Below, in pieces: positions 32,261-40,616 of a DNA stretch of 64,000 bases. Origin of the DNA: JAKVJE01 sp047722305 (GTDB taxonomy: Bacteria; Actinomycetota; Actinomycetes; Actinomycetales; Microbacteriaceae); assembly GCA_047722305.1 (NCBI GenBank), contig JBDNYM010000006.1, forward strand, positions 1 to 64,000, given 5' to 3'. The notes under the pieces are model-generated. The model ran no database searches. It worked only from the letters and a program-made list of their open reading frames with translations, and was not told the DNA's origin. The position numbers and the translations under genes are program-made. Each line of letters opens with the position of its first letter. The stretch's first letter is position 1.

Positions 32261-33805
32261 TCAGGTCTGGTAGCCGATGACGGTCATCATGCCGGTTTCG
32301 GCGTGGTAGATGTTGTGGCAGTGTGCGGCCCATTGGCCGGGATTGTCGGCGTCGAAGTCGATGGTCAGGGTCTGCTTTGGCAGGATGATCGAGGTGTCCT
32401 TGCGCGGCCCACCGTCTGAGTGCTGGTAGGTGTGGCCGTGTAGGTGGAAGGGATGCCACATCTCGGTCTCGTTGACCAGACGGAGGCGCACTCGCTCACC
32501 GGCCCGGACCGCCTGCGCGTCGCGCAGCGGCTGGGTCGGGTCGAACCGCTGGCCGTTGATGCCCCAGTCGTAGTCGGCCATCGAGCCGGTGAGCGTCAGG
32601 GTGATCTCCCGGTCGGCAGCCTTGGCGTCGAGAGCCACGCCGGTAGTAGCGGTGAGGATCGCGGCGGTGCCGACCTGATCGCTGTCCAACTCAGTGACCT
32701 TGACATCCGATGCTGGTGCTCCGCCGCCGCCGGTGCGCACTACGGCGAAGGCGCGTTCGCGTTTGCCTTCGGCCTGTGCCACGAGTGGGAACGCGCCGTC
32801 GCCGAGGGTGACGAGGAGGTCGTAGCGTTCGCCCATGCCGAGCAGAACACTGTCCACTTCAACAGGTTCGACGGGGAATCCGTCAGTGTGGGTCACGGTG
32901 AGGCGGTGCCCGCCGATCGCGAATCGGAAGGCGGTGTCACCGCCGGCGTTGATGAGTCGTATCCGTACTCTGCTGCCGGGTGTGCCGGTGAACTGGGCCG
33001 GGTCGGCGGTAGGTTTTCCGTTGATGAGGTAGTGCGGGTAGTAGACGTCTCCGGCATCGCCGCCGAGCAGGTCGGAGCTGGCGCCCATGAGGGTGTTGGC
33101 CATCCGCATGAGCATGCCGTCCATCCCGCCCATGTCGCCCATCCCGCGTGACAGCTCGGCGAGGACCTGCTCGGGGGTGGCTGTGACGCCATCGAGCCAG
33201 TCGTCCAGGACGATGACCCACTCGTCGTCGTAGGTCAGGGACTCGTTCGGGTCCTCGATGATGAGCGCTCCGTACAGTCCGCTGTCGAGCTGCGCGCCGA
33301 CGTGGGGGTGGAACCAGTAGGTGCCCGGATCGGGCGTGATGAACTCGTAGTCGAACGTGCCGCCGGCAGCGATGGGTTGCTGGGTGAGCGGCGGCACGCC
33401 GTCCATGTCGTTGCGCAGTGCGAGCCCGTGCCAGTGCACGGAGGTCTCGACCGGGAGCTGGTTGCGGACGGTCGCTTTGAGGGTGTCACCGGCTCCGAGG
33501 CGGATGACCGGGGCGGGTACGGCACCGTAGGCGAAAGTTTGCGCCGTGGTGCCTGCGAGGTCCAGGCTGGCCGATGCGGCTGTGAGCGTGACTGCGGTGA
33601 TCTTTCCGGTGCCGCCGCGTTGCCGTTCGCGGTCTCGCACGGCGGCGCTGTCCGGGTTCACCCAGGTGGCGGACGAGGTGCAGCCGGCGAGAGCGAGAGT
33701 CGCCGCCGCACCCACGCCGAGGCCGAGGAACGCGCGCCTGCTCCACAGCCGCTCTACGCCGAGGCCGGAATCACGACGGATCGGGAGCCGGCTGGCCGGG
33801 CTCAT
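32261..33805 (-). CDS. Multicopper oxidase, Tat-exported lipoprotein
   Basis: A 514-aa multicopper oxidase. The signal is twin-arginine plus lipobox: SRRAFLGLGVGAAATLALAGC (the Cys near residue 42). All four copper-binding motifs are present: HWHGL, WFHPH, HPFHLHGH and HCHNIYHAETGM. A Met-rich loop (MGDMGGMDGMLMRM) in the middle suggests Cu(I) binding, as in CueO and mycobacterial MmcO. It oxidises toxic Cu(I) outside the membrane. It overlaps the ATPase gene by ATGA and ends the copper operon. Confidence 0.93.
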   Translation of the reverse strand: MSPASRLPIRRDSGLGVERLWSRRAFLGLGVGAAATLALAGCTSSATWVNPDSAAVRDRERQRGGTGKITAVTLTAASASLDLAGTTAQTFAYGAVPAPVIRLGAGDTLKATVRNQLPVETSVHWHGLALRNDMDGVPPLTQQPIAAGGTFDYEFITPDPGTYWFHPHVGAQLDSGLYGALIIEDPNESLTYDDEWVIVLDDWLDGVTATPEQVLAELSRGMGDMGGMDGMLMRMANTLMGASSDLLGGDAGDVYYPHYLINGKPTADPAQFTGTPGSRVRIRLINAGGDTAFRFAIGGHRLTVTHTDGFPVEPVEVDSVLLGMGERYDLLVTLGDGAFPLVAQAEGKRERAFAVVRTGGGGAPASDVKVTELDSDQVGTAAILTATTGVALDAKAADREITLTLTGSMADYDWGINGQRFDPTQPLRDAQAVRAGERVRLRLVNETEMWHPFHLHGHTYQHSDGGPRKDTSIILPKQTLTIDFDADNPGQWAAHCHNIYHAETGMMTVIGYQT

Positions 33806-36321
33806 CGGATTTGCCCGTTCGGGGAAGGCTCAACCGGCCCGGCCGGCTCGCTCGTGGCGGTGCTGCCTGGTGCGGGTGCCTGGTCGGGCAGGCGGAGTCG
33901 TTTGAGGAGCAGGGCGTTGATCGCGACGATGACGCTGGAGCCGGACATGCTGATGGCCGCGATTTCGGGGGTGAGCATGATCCCGAACGCCGGGTAGAAC
34001 ACACCGGCGGCGATGGGCAGCGCGATGGTGTTGTAGCCGATGGCCCAGCCGAGGTTCTGCCGCATCTTGCGCAGGGTGCCTTTCCCGATCCGCAGCGCGA
34101 TAGGGACGTCGAGCGGGTCGGAGCGCATGAGAACGACGTCGGCGGTTTCGATCGCGACGTCGGTGCCGGCGCCGATCGCGATGCCGAGGTCAGCCTGTGC
34201 GAGAGCGGGTGCGTCGTTGACGCCATCGCCGACCATCGCGACCTTCTTTCCGGCTGCCTGGAGCTTGGCGATCTTGGCGGACTTGTCTTCGGGCAGCACG
34301 TCGGCGATCACGGTGTCGATGCCCAGCAGGGAGGCGATCCGTTGCGCGGTGGGCTGGTTGTCGCCGGTGAGCATGACGGCCTCGATACCGGCGTCGTGGA
34401 GGGCGTCGATCGCGGCTTTGGCGGTCTCGCGGGGTGCGTCGGCCAGTGCGATCACGCCGCCGATGGTGCCGTCGACGGCGAACATGATCGCGGTGCGCCC
34501 GTCTGCCGCGAGCGACTGTTGAGCGGTATCGACGGGGCTGGTGTCGATGCCCTCGGCTGCCATGAGCCTGGTGTTGCCGAGAACGACCCGGTGCCCGTCG
34601 ACGGTGGCGGTCGCGCCCTGCCCGGTGATGTTGCGGAACGCGGTCGCGGTGCGGCGTGGGATGTCGCGGGCGTCGGCGTAGGCGACGATCGCTTTCGCCA
34701 GTGGGTGCTCCGATTCTCGTTCCGCGGCCACGACGAAGGACAGCAGATCCAGGTCGTTGGTGCCGACCGCGAGGTAGTCGGTGACTTCGGGCTCGCCCTT
34801 GGTGAGGGTGCCGGTCTTGTCGAGCACCACGGTGTCGATCCGGGCGGCGGTCTCGATGCCGGTGGCGTTCTTGAACAGCACGCCGCGTTTGGCGCCCAGG
34901 CCGGTGCCGACCATGATCGCGGTCGGGGTGGCGAGCCCGAGCGCGTCGGGGCAGGTGATGACGACCACGGTGATCGCGAACAGAATCGCCATCGGCACAT
35001 CCGCTCCGGCGAGGAGCCAGACCAGGAACGTGAGTGTGCCGCCGATCAGGGCGACCAGCACGAGCCAGAACGCGGCCCGGTCCGCGAGCCGCTGACCGGG
35101 AGCCTTGGAGTTCTGTGCCTCCTGCACCAGTTTCACGATCTGCGCCAGCGCGGTATCGGCGCCGACCTTCGTCGCCTTCACTCGGAGGCTGCCGACGGTG
35201 TTCACGGTCGCGCCGATCACAGCCGAGCCGGGGGACTTCTCGACCGGCATCGACTCGCCGGTGACCATCGACTCGTCGACCTCCGACGTGCCGTCCACGA
35301 CCTCCCCGTCGGTCGGGACTTTCGCGCCGGGCCGCACCAGCAGCAGATCGCCGGGAACGACCTCGGCGGTGGGGATTTCGATCTCGTTGCCGTCGCGGAT
35401 CACGACTGCGCGTGCCGGGGCGAGTTCCAGCAGCCGGCGGATGGCGTCGTTCGCGCCGCCGCGGGCGCGCATCTCGACCCAGTGGCCGAGAAGTACGAAG
35501 GTGGCGAGCACGCTGGCGGCTTCGTAGAACACTTCCCCGCCGCCGGTCAGGGTGATGGCGAGGCTGTAGAGCCAGCCCGCGCCGACACCGACCGCGACCA
35601 GCACCATCATGTCCAGCGTCTTCGCGCGCAGCGCCCGGTAGGCGCCGTCGAAGAAGATCCAGGCCGCGTAGAAGATCACCGGCAGCGACAAGATCAGGGA
35701 GAACACGTCATCGCGGAGCCCGAACGGTGCCGGGACGGTGAACCCGATGACCTCCCGGCCGATCGGAGACCACAAGGTGATCGGGATGGACAGGATCAGC
35801 GCGACCAGGAAACGGTTGCGCATGTCACGGATCATCGCGTCCATCGACATGCCGCCGTGGTGGCCGCCGTGCCCCATCACATCCTGCGCGGTCGCCGGTG
35901 CCGAGTCGCCATGCGCGTGAGCCGGCTCCGGCGAGGCCAGCGCCATGTCGTGGCCGGCGTGGGCGGAGTGATCGTGCCCCGTGTCGCCGGTTGCTCCGTG
36001 GTGGTGATGTTGCGGCGCGCTGTCGTGGTGGGAGGGAGGGGCCGTCGAGCGCGAGGCGTGCGGCTCGTCGCTGGGGTGGCAGATGTGCTGCGGCACGGAC
36101 TGTCCGGCACAATGGAATCCGCACTCGGTGACCCAGGCGCGGAGCTGCTGGACAGATGTCAGCTCGGGGTCGTAGGTGACATTCGCGGTCTGCGCGACCG
36201 GGTTCACCTCGACGGTGACCACTCCGGGCAGTCGCCCCAGGGTCTTCTCGGCGAGTTGTGAAGAGGAGGCCCAGTGCAGACCGGCCACCTCTAGGACGAC
36301 GGTGTTCATCTTCTTGTTCAT
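33802..36321 (-). CDS. Copper-type P1B ATPase with CPD motif and degenerate N-terminal domain
   Basis: An 839-aa P-type ATPase. The N-terminal ferredoxin-like metal domain has lost its CxxC (GLHWASS where GMTCASC is usual). A His-rich stretch follows (95-160). Membrane helices, TGES (354-357), DKTGT (Asp501), SEHPLAKAI and GDGVNDAP are normal. The transmembrane ion motif reads CPD (457-459), not CPC or CPH. Context (multicopper oxidase, DUF305, YHS protein, CsoR-type operator) points to copper export. The substrate state is uncertain because of the CPD motif. Confidence 0.9.
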   Translation of the reverse strand: MNKKMNTVVLEVAGLHWASSSQLAEKTLGRLPGVVTVEVNPVAQTANVTYDPELTSVQQLRAWVTECGFHCAGQSVPQHICHPSDEPHASRSTAPPSHHDSAPQHHHHGATGDTGHDHSAHAGHDMALASPEPAHAHGDSAPATAQDVMGHGGHHGGMSMDAMIRDMRNRFLVALILSIPITLWSPIGREVIGFTVPAPFGLRDDVFSLILSLPVIFYAAWIFFDGAYRALRAKTLDMMVLVAVGVGAGWLYSLAITLTGGGEVFYEAASVLATFVLLGHWVEMRARGGANDAIRRLLELAPARAVVIRDGNEIEIPTAEVVPGDLLLVRPGAKVPTDGEVVDGTSEVDESMVTGESMPVEKSPGSAVIGATVNTVGSLRVKATKVGADTALAQIVKLVQEAQNSKAPGQRLADRAAFWLVLVALIGGTLTFLVWLLAGADVPMAILFAITVVVITCPDALGLATPTAIMVGTGLGAKRGVLFKNATGIETAARIDTVVLDKTGTLTKGEPEVTDYLAVGTNDLDLLSFVVAAERESEHPLAKAIVAYADARDIPRRTATAFRNITGQGATATVDGHRVVLGNTRLMAAEGIDTSPVDTAQQSLAADGRTAIMFAVDGTIGGVIALADAPRETAKAAIDALHDAGIEAVMLTGDNQPTAQRIASLLGIDTVIADVLPEDKSAKIAKLQAAGKKVAMVGDGVNDAPALAQADLGIAIGAGTDVAIETADVVLMRSDPLDVPIALRIGKGTLRKMRQNLGWAIGYNTIALPIAAGVFYPAFGIMLTPEIAAISMSGSSVIVAINALLLKRLRLPDQAPAPGSTATSEPAGPVEPSPNGQIR

Positions 36322-36353
36322 GGCGTTTCCTATGACTGTTGTTCAGCCCAGCC

Positions 36354-37220
36354 CTACAGGGCGGGCAGGATGGTGGTGGCCTGGTCGCCGTCGAGGGCGA
36401 CGATGCCGCGGTCGTCCACGAGATGGACGACACCTGACGGGGCAAGACCGAGGGCTGCGACGGTCCCCTGCGCGGTACCGATCGGTGTCCACGCCGCCTG
36501 GCCGCTGCGCCGCCAGAGCTGCCCATCGGTATCGACACGGACCAGTTCGTTTCCGGCCGCATCGAGCAGATACAGCGTGGGTGCATCAGCAACCAGTCCG
36601 AAGGCGGCAGCGTTGTCGTCGCTGGCGAACAGCCCGCTTTGGGTGGCCGCATAGATCACGCCGTCTGCGGTGACCGCAAGATCAGCGGCGGTTATCTCGC
36701 TGCCAGCCATCCAGGTGCTGCCGGAGTCGCCGCTGATCTGTACCACGGGACTGCTCGACCCGATCCCGTACACCTGCCCATCGGGACCGGCGGTCAGGAC
36801 GTGGAAGTCCTCCTCGCCCGTGAACGCGACCGGCTCCCAGCTCTGCCCGCCGTCCTCGCTGCGGATGATGCCGAGATTCGGTGACCCCAACTCCGAAGGC
36901 GTGTCCATGCCGGGATGCCCGGAAGCGATCAGCACGCCGTCCGTGACGGTCAGGCCCATCACGTCGAAGTCGTAGCCACCCAACGGACCTTCCACAGAGC
37001 CTTCGGCATCGACCCGGTACAGGCCCATATGGGTAGCGACCAGGATCGTGGCACCGGCCTCGGGCACCACCGCATGGATGTGCCCGAACTCGACCGGAGT
37101 CTGCGCCGCCGGAGACGGCGTGGAGAAGGTGCCACAACCAGCAAGCACAGTGACAGCAGCTACGGCGGCAGCGAGCGCGACGAGCGCGCGGCGAGGTGAG
37201 GAACGAAGACGAGAGAACAT
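36354..37220 (-). CDS. Copper-associated lipoprotein, F510_1955/sialidase-like beta-propeller
   Basis: A 288-aa lipoprotein (signal AALAAAVAAVTVLAGC) with repeated beta-propeller-type blades: SEDGGQSWEPVAF, SGDSGSTWMAG and similar Asp-box-like turns. Proteins of this kind lie next to copper ATPases and multicopper oxidases in actinobacteria and are labelled F510_1955-family glycosyl hydrolases (label from memory). Sugar hydrolysis is unproven; a periplasm-side copper role is more in keeping with the operon. Confidence 0.8.
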   Translation of the reverse strand: MFSRLRSSPRRALVALAAAVAAVTVLAGCGTFSTPSPAAQTPVEFGHIHAVVPEAGATILVATHMGLYRVDAEGSVEGPLGGYDFDVMGLTVTDGVLIASGHPGMDTPSELGSPNLGIIRSEDGGQSWEPVAFTGEEDFHVLTAGPDGQVYGIGSSSPVVQISGDSGSTWMAGSEITAADLAVTADGVIYAATQSGLFASDDNAAAFGLVADAPTLYLLDAAGNELVRVDTDGQLWRRSGQAAWTPIGTAQGTVAALGLAPSGVVHLVDDRGIVALDGDQATTILPAL

Positions 37221-37383
37221 CAAAAGGGGGCCTTCCGGGAGAGCAGGACGACGACAGACACGGCCGATGGGTAGGCGAAGGGAGCCGGCCGCGAAGCGCA
37301 CCGGTGTCAAGAGCAGCGGCAGGACGGTGGGGAGCCCGCACCACGGGTGGTCGGGCTCCCACGCCCGCTCCTGTCGAGGACGG

Positions 37384-38004
37384 CTAGAGGCTGTCCAGAA
37401 TCTCTTGCATCGTGGTGACCTCGGCCTTCTGGCCGTCGATGACCTGCTGCGCCAGTTCCAGCACATCCGGGTTCTGCCCGTTGGACAGCTCCATCTCGGC
37501 CATCATGATCGCGCCGTTGTGGTGCTCGATCATTCCTTGCAGGAACAGTCGGGTCGCCTCGACGCCGGTCGCAGACTCCAACGCGGTCATGTCCTCCTCG
37601 GACATCATGCCGCCGCCGTGGTCCATGCCGTCCATGCCGCCCATGGACGGGTCGGGTGAGGGCAGACCCCACTCCTGCAGCCAGCCCTGCATGGTCTCGA
37701 TCTCGGGCCCCTGGGCGTCCTTGATCTGCTGAGCCAGCGTCACCACCCGCTCATCGATCCCGTCTTTGCCGAGGATCAGATCAGCCATCTCGATGGCCTG
37801 CTGATGGTGCGGGATCATCATCGCCACAAACATCTCGTCCGCTCCGTTGAAGTCCGCGCTGGACTCCGACGAGGAGGGGCTGGAACTTGACGAGCCATGA
37901 TCCATCCCGGGCATCCCGCCGGGGTCGTTATTCTGCCCGCAACCGGCGAGCACCAGAGTCGTAATGAGCGCGCTCGAAGCCAGCGCAAGCATGCGCATAC
38001 GCAT
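37384..38004 (-). CDS. DUF305 (CopM-like) copper-binding lipoprotein
   Basis: A 206-aa lipoprotein (LVLAGCGQN). It has two DUF305 repeats with the MMIPHHQQAIEMADLIL and MIEHHNGAIMMAEMEL signatures, separated by a Met/His-rich linker (PSMGGMDGMDHGGGMM). DUF305 proteins such as CopM bind Cu(I) and Ag(I) outside the cytoplasm. It fits the copper operon here. Confidence 0.92.
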   Translation of the reverse strand: MRMRMLALASSALITTLVLAGCGQNNDPGGMPGMDHGSSSSSPSSSESSADFNGADEMFVAMMIPHHQQAIEMADLILGKDGIDERVVTLAQQIKDAQGPEIETMQGWLQEWGLPSPDPSMGGMDGMDHGGGMMSEEDMTALESATGVEATRLFLQGMIEHHNGAIMMAEMELSNGQNPDVLELAQQVIDGQKAEVTTMQEILDSL

Positions 38005-38121
38005 GATGAAGTTGTCCTTTCGTCAGTCGAATGAAGAGTCGCGGTCCATCCACACCCCGGTCGGGGCATGACAGACAGGCATCACCCGAACCCGATGGTC
38101 CGTGGGACGCCACAGCGCAAC

Positions 38122-38610
38122 TCAGGTACGACTGATCGAAAGAACGATGAGAGAAGGCGGACGCGCGCGTGGCAGCACCGCGCCCAGCAGCGGCAACGCG
38201 CGAACAGCAAGCAGCCGCGTCAGCCACCCGCGGCCCAGTAGCCTGGGAGCGAGCAGGAGGACCAAGCCGATTAGGAGCGCGATCACGCACCCCAGCATCA
38301 GCATCGAATGGCTCGGTGCCGGTTCCCCGCACCCATCACAGTGCGTCTCACCGGCTGCGGCGGCATCGCTCGTGTTGGAGCCGGCCATCTGATCCGCTAA
38401 AGGGGCCGACATGGCCTCGTCCGGACCCGCCTTGGCAGCGATGTGTTCGGTCTCGATCGTCAGGGTCGGGGAGGTATGCCCCATCGGGCCGGACATGCTC
38501 AGAACGTGCATCGCGAACAGCCCAGCGATCACCATCATCAGCAGGCCGAACACGAGCAGGCCAGGACGACAAGGCGACCCGCCGGTCATCACCGAGCGAA
38601 GAGCACCCAT
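38122..38610 (-). CDS. Small copper-operon membrane protein (DUF6153-like)
   Basis: A 162-aa protein with two membrane helices (LLVFGLLMMVIAGLFAMHVLSM and SMLMLGCVIALLIGLVLLLAP) linked by an outer loop containing HCDGCG. Size and the loop match small proteins found in copper operons and labelled DUF6153 (from memory). ATG 38,610 follows AGGAGGAC. It may bind or pass on copper at the membrane; that is inferred from context. Confidence 0.8.
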   Translation of the reverse strand: MGALRSVMTGGSPCRPGLLVFGLLMMVIAGLFAMHVLSMSGPMGHTSPTLTIETEHIAAKAGPDEAMSAPLADQMAGSNTSDAAAAGETHCDGCGEPAPSHSMLMLGCVIALLIGLVLLLAPRLLGRGWLTRLLAVRALPLLGAVLPRARPPSLIVLSISRT

Positions 38611-38731
38611 CGCCGTCCTCCTTTCGACCTCCGAGTCCATAAGCCTCACGGTTTGCATGATCGTTGCTCACTACGGTAAAGCATCGCGCCACGAAGCCAC
38701 CTGAGCGCCCGTGGCGGCGATGCTCAACCGG

Positions 38732-38977
38732 TCAGGCGGCGTGCGCGTATCGCGCGGGGTCGGCGTCCCACAGCGGGCCGCATCCGGCGCAGCAGAACCA
38801 GTACCGCTTGCCCTCGTAATCCCGGTACAGGCCCTGCTGCTCAGCCTGCGCCGGGTCCACCAGATTGTTCGGCATCACCGGACACCGCACCAAGTTCTCC
38901 GCGTCCGGTGCCGGGTGATGGTGATGAGGGTGAGACTGCGCCTCGTGCCCATCGTGATGATGATCGTGACTCGACAT
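38732..38977 (-). CDS. Small His-rich YHS-type metal protein
   Basis: An 81-aa cytoplasmic protein. It begins with a His-rich segment (SSHDHHHDGHEAQSHPHHHH) and continues with a YHS-like unit: VRCPVMPNNLVDP, EGKRYWFCCAGCGPLWDADPARY. The CPVM and FCCAGC cysteines make a metal site, as in YHS domains fused to copper ATPases. It is the first gene of the copper operon, behind a CsoR-type operator, so it likely buffers copper. GGAG precedes ATG 38,977. Confidence 0.85.
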   Translation of the reverse strand: MSSHDHHHDGHEAQSHPHHHHPAPDAENLVRCPVMPNNLVDPAQAEQQGLYRDYEGKRYWFCCAGCGPLWDADPARYAHAA

Positions 38978-39058
38978 GCTCCACGTCCTCTCTAACGATG
39001 TTCCGCTGCCGTGATTCTGCGCCGACGTCGTAGCTGACGTTGCGCGACTACCTCCAAC

Positions 39059-39078
39059 AATACCCCATAGGGGTATAC
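39059..39078 (-). promoter_or_regulatory. CsoR-type operator of the copper operon
   Basis: TACCCCATAGGGGTA (39,061-39,075) is a perfect 6-bp inverted repeat with an A/T centre, matching the G-tract operators of CsoR copper repressors. It lies 84 bp upstream of the first copper gene. No csoR gene is in the window, so control must come from a host or distant repressor. Confidence 0.8.
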
Positions 39079-39212
39079 TGACATCGACTGCACCCCCATC
39101 CCATCGATTGATCCGATGCCGACACGCACATCGTCGAGCAATGCTGCTCAAAGGCCCGCTCCGATGCAGCCATGTCGCGGCTGGGCCGGTGCTCATCGCC
39201 CGCCGTCGTTCA

Positions 39213-40313
39213 TCAAGTCATCGACAGCGCCAGGGCAGCCGAGGCTTGAAGCGGAACGACCCCGTTGCCGAGGGCGGTGATCTGCTGGTTCTGCGTCAGT
39301 CCGTGGTCGGGGTCAGTGACCCATCTGGCCGGGAGCCCCATGATCCATTCCACGAACTCGGGTGCTGGTCGTGGCCCTTCGCCTTCGTTCAGGAGGTTCA
39401 AGAGTGCGGGGGCTGGTGCTTCCCGTCCGGTGATGTGTTCCCATCGGGCGATGGCTCCGGCGTAGCGTCCCCAGCGGTGAAGATGCCGTCGATCAGGTGC
39501 CACAGCGTCTCCGGCTCGGCTTGCTTGCTCGGCGAGCCATCCGGTCCGTGAAGCGCAAAGTCGATGAGCTGATGGCTCAACGTGATAGTGCCCCGCCGAG
39601 CCCGAACTTGATCGACCGTCTCCCCTCCGCGCTTGGCATCCGTCGCTACCGGTGTCCGGAAGAATGCGGTGGGCGAGGATGAAGACTCGGAAGCGGGGAT
39701 GTGGTGCGCCGATGGCGGAAGCGGGTAGCCCGATCCATCGTGCATCCATCCCGAGGTCGGCCAGGTCTCCGAGAACGGCGCCGGCCGCCCGGAGAGGTCG
39801 AGCTGCGTTGTCTCCCAAACCCCACGGGTCGAGTTCCAGGTTGCGAAGGGTTGCAGGATTGGGGGTTGCATCGTCGGGGTCGCGGTGCTCATCGTCGTCT
39901 CCTTCCAGGGGTGTGCGGACGGCCATCGTGGAGAGCAGGCCGCGCACGTTCTCGATGACAACCAGCTCGGGTTGTAGCGCGTCGATCGCTCCGGCCATGT
40001 GTGCCCAGAGGCCGGATCGTGTGCCGGGCGCGAGGCCGGCACGTCGGCCGGCGACCGATACGTCTTGACAGGGGAATCCACCACAGAGCACATCGACGGG
40101 TTCGACGTCGCGCCAGTCGATGGTGGTGATGTCGCCGAGGTTCGGGGCGTCAGGCCAGTGGTGGGAGAAGATGCGGGCGACGTGCTTGTTGATTTCGGAG
40201 AACCAGATCGTCTCCGCCCCGAGGGCGTGTTCGATAGCGAGGTCGAGCCCGCCGTACCCAGAGAAGAGCGATCCGACTCTGAGTGGGCGGTCGTGCTGAG
40301 TGGGGTCGTGCAT
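39213..40313 (-). CDS. DNA (cytosine-5) methyltransferase, orphan
   Basis: A 366-aa C5-methyltransferase. Motif I is VGSLFSGYGGLDLA, the catalytic motif IV is GGFPCQDVS (Cys82), motif VI is VVIENVRG and motif X is QITALGNGVVP. No restriction endonuclease partner lies next to it. Such orphan enzymes on ICEs protect the element's DNA against host restriction, together with ArdC here. It is divergent from the relaxase gene. The target sequence cannot be read from the gene. Confidence 0.92.
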   Translation of the reverse strand: MHDPTQHDRPLRVGSLFSGYGGLDLAIEHALGAETIWFSEINKHVARIFSHHWPDAPNLGDITTIDWRDVEPVDVLCGGFPCQDVSVAGRRAGLAPGTRSGLWAHMAGAIDALQPELVVIENVRGLLSTMAVRTPLEGDDDEHRDPDDATPNPATLRNLELDPWGLGDNAARPLRAAGAVLGDLADLGMDARWIGLPASAIGAPHPRFRVFILAHRILPDTGSDGCQARRGDGRSSSGSAGHYHVEPSAHRLCASRTGWLAEQASRAGDAVAPDRRHLHRWGRYAGAIARWEHITGREAPAPALLNLLNEGEGPRPAPEFVEWIMGLPARWVTDPDHGLTQNQQITALGNGVVPLQASAALALSMT

Positions 40314-40616
40314 GAGGGCTCCGGCCGATGGGTGATCCCCGACCGGACTCTGTAAGGGAAGTCGTCGCCGGGCTGGTCATCCGGCAGGTGCACCACCGTC
40401 CCGAACTGCCATCCGTCGATCAGCGGCACGCCGCGACGATCCCCGCCCCGCGCACCTTCGAGAACCGCGACGTTGGCTCCGCGCCAACTCGCTCCCCGCC
40501 GGAGTCGCCCGGCCCCACCTGAGCCACCACACGTCTTTCTGTAGAGGCGCGAGCGGGCATTATCGCGGCCGAGTGCGGCGGCTTCCGGCTCACCTTGCGG
40601 GCACGGAAGGGAGGCC
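40314..40616. promoter_or_regulatory. Non-coding region before the relaxase, candidate oriT
   Basis: These 303 bp lie between the divergent methyltransferase and relaxase genes. GTTGGC (40,472-40,477) and GCCAAC (40,483-40,488) form a perfect hairpin with a 5-base loop about 130 bp before the relaxase start, a usual place for oriT. A second stem CTTCCG/CGGAAG (40,582-40,609) partly covers the relaxase ribosome site GGGAGG. The nick site was not identified. Confidence 0.4.

Noticed and set aside
33811..36261. 816-aa plus-strand reading frame
   Set aside because: It lies entirely antisense to the copper ATPase, whose motifs are all intact; the composition is that of a high-GC shadow frame.
40310..40429. 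Small minus-strand frame starting MPLIDGWQFGTVVHLPDDQP before the methyltransferase
   Set aside because: It looks partly protein-like, but it runs on for hundreds of codons in a shadow frame of the methyltransferase with no fitting stop, and it has no ribosome site.
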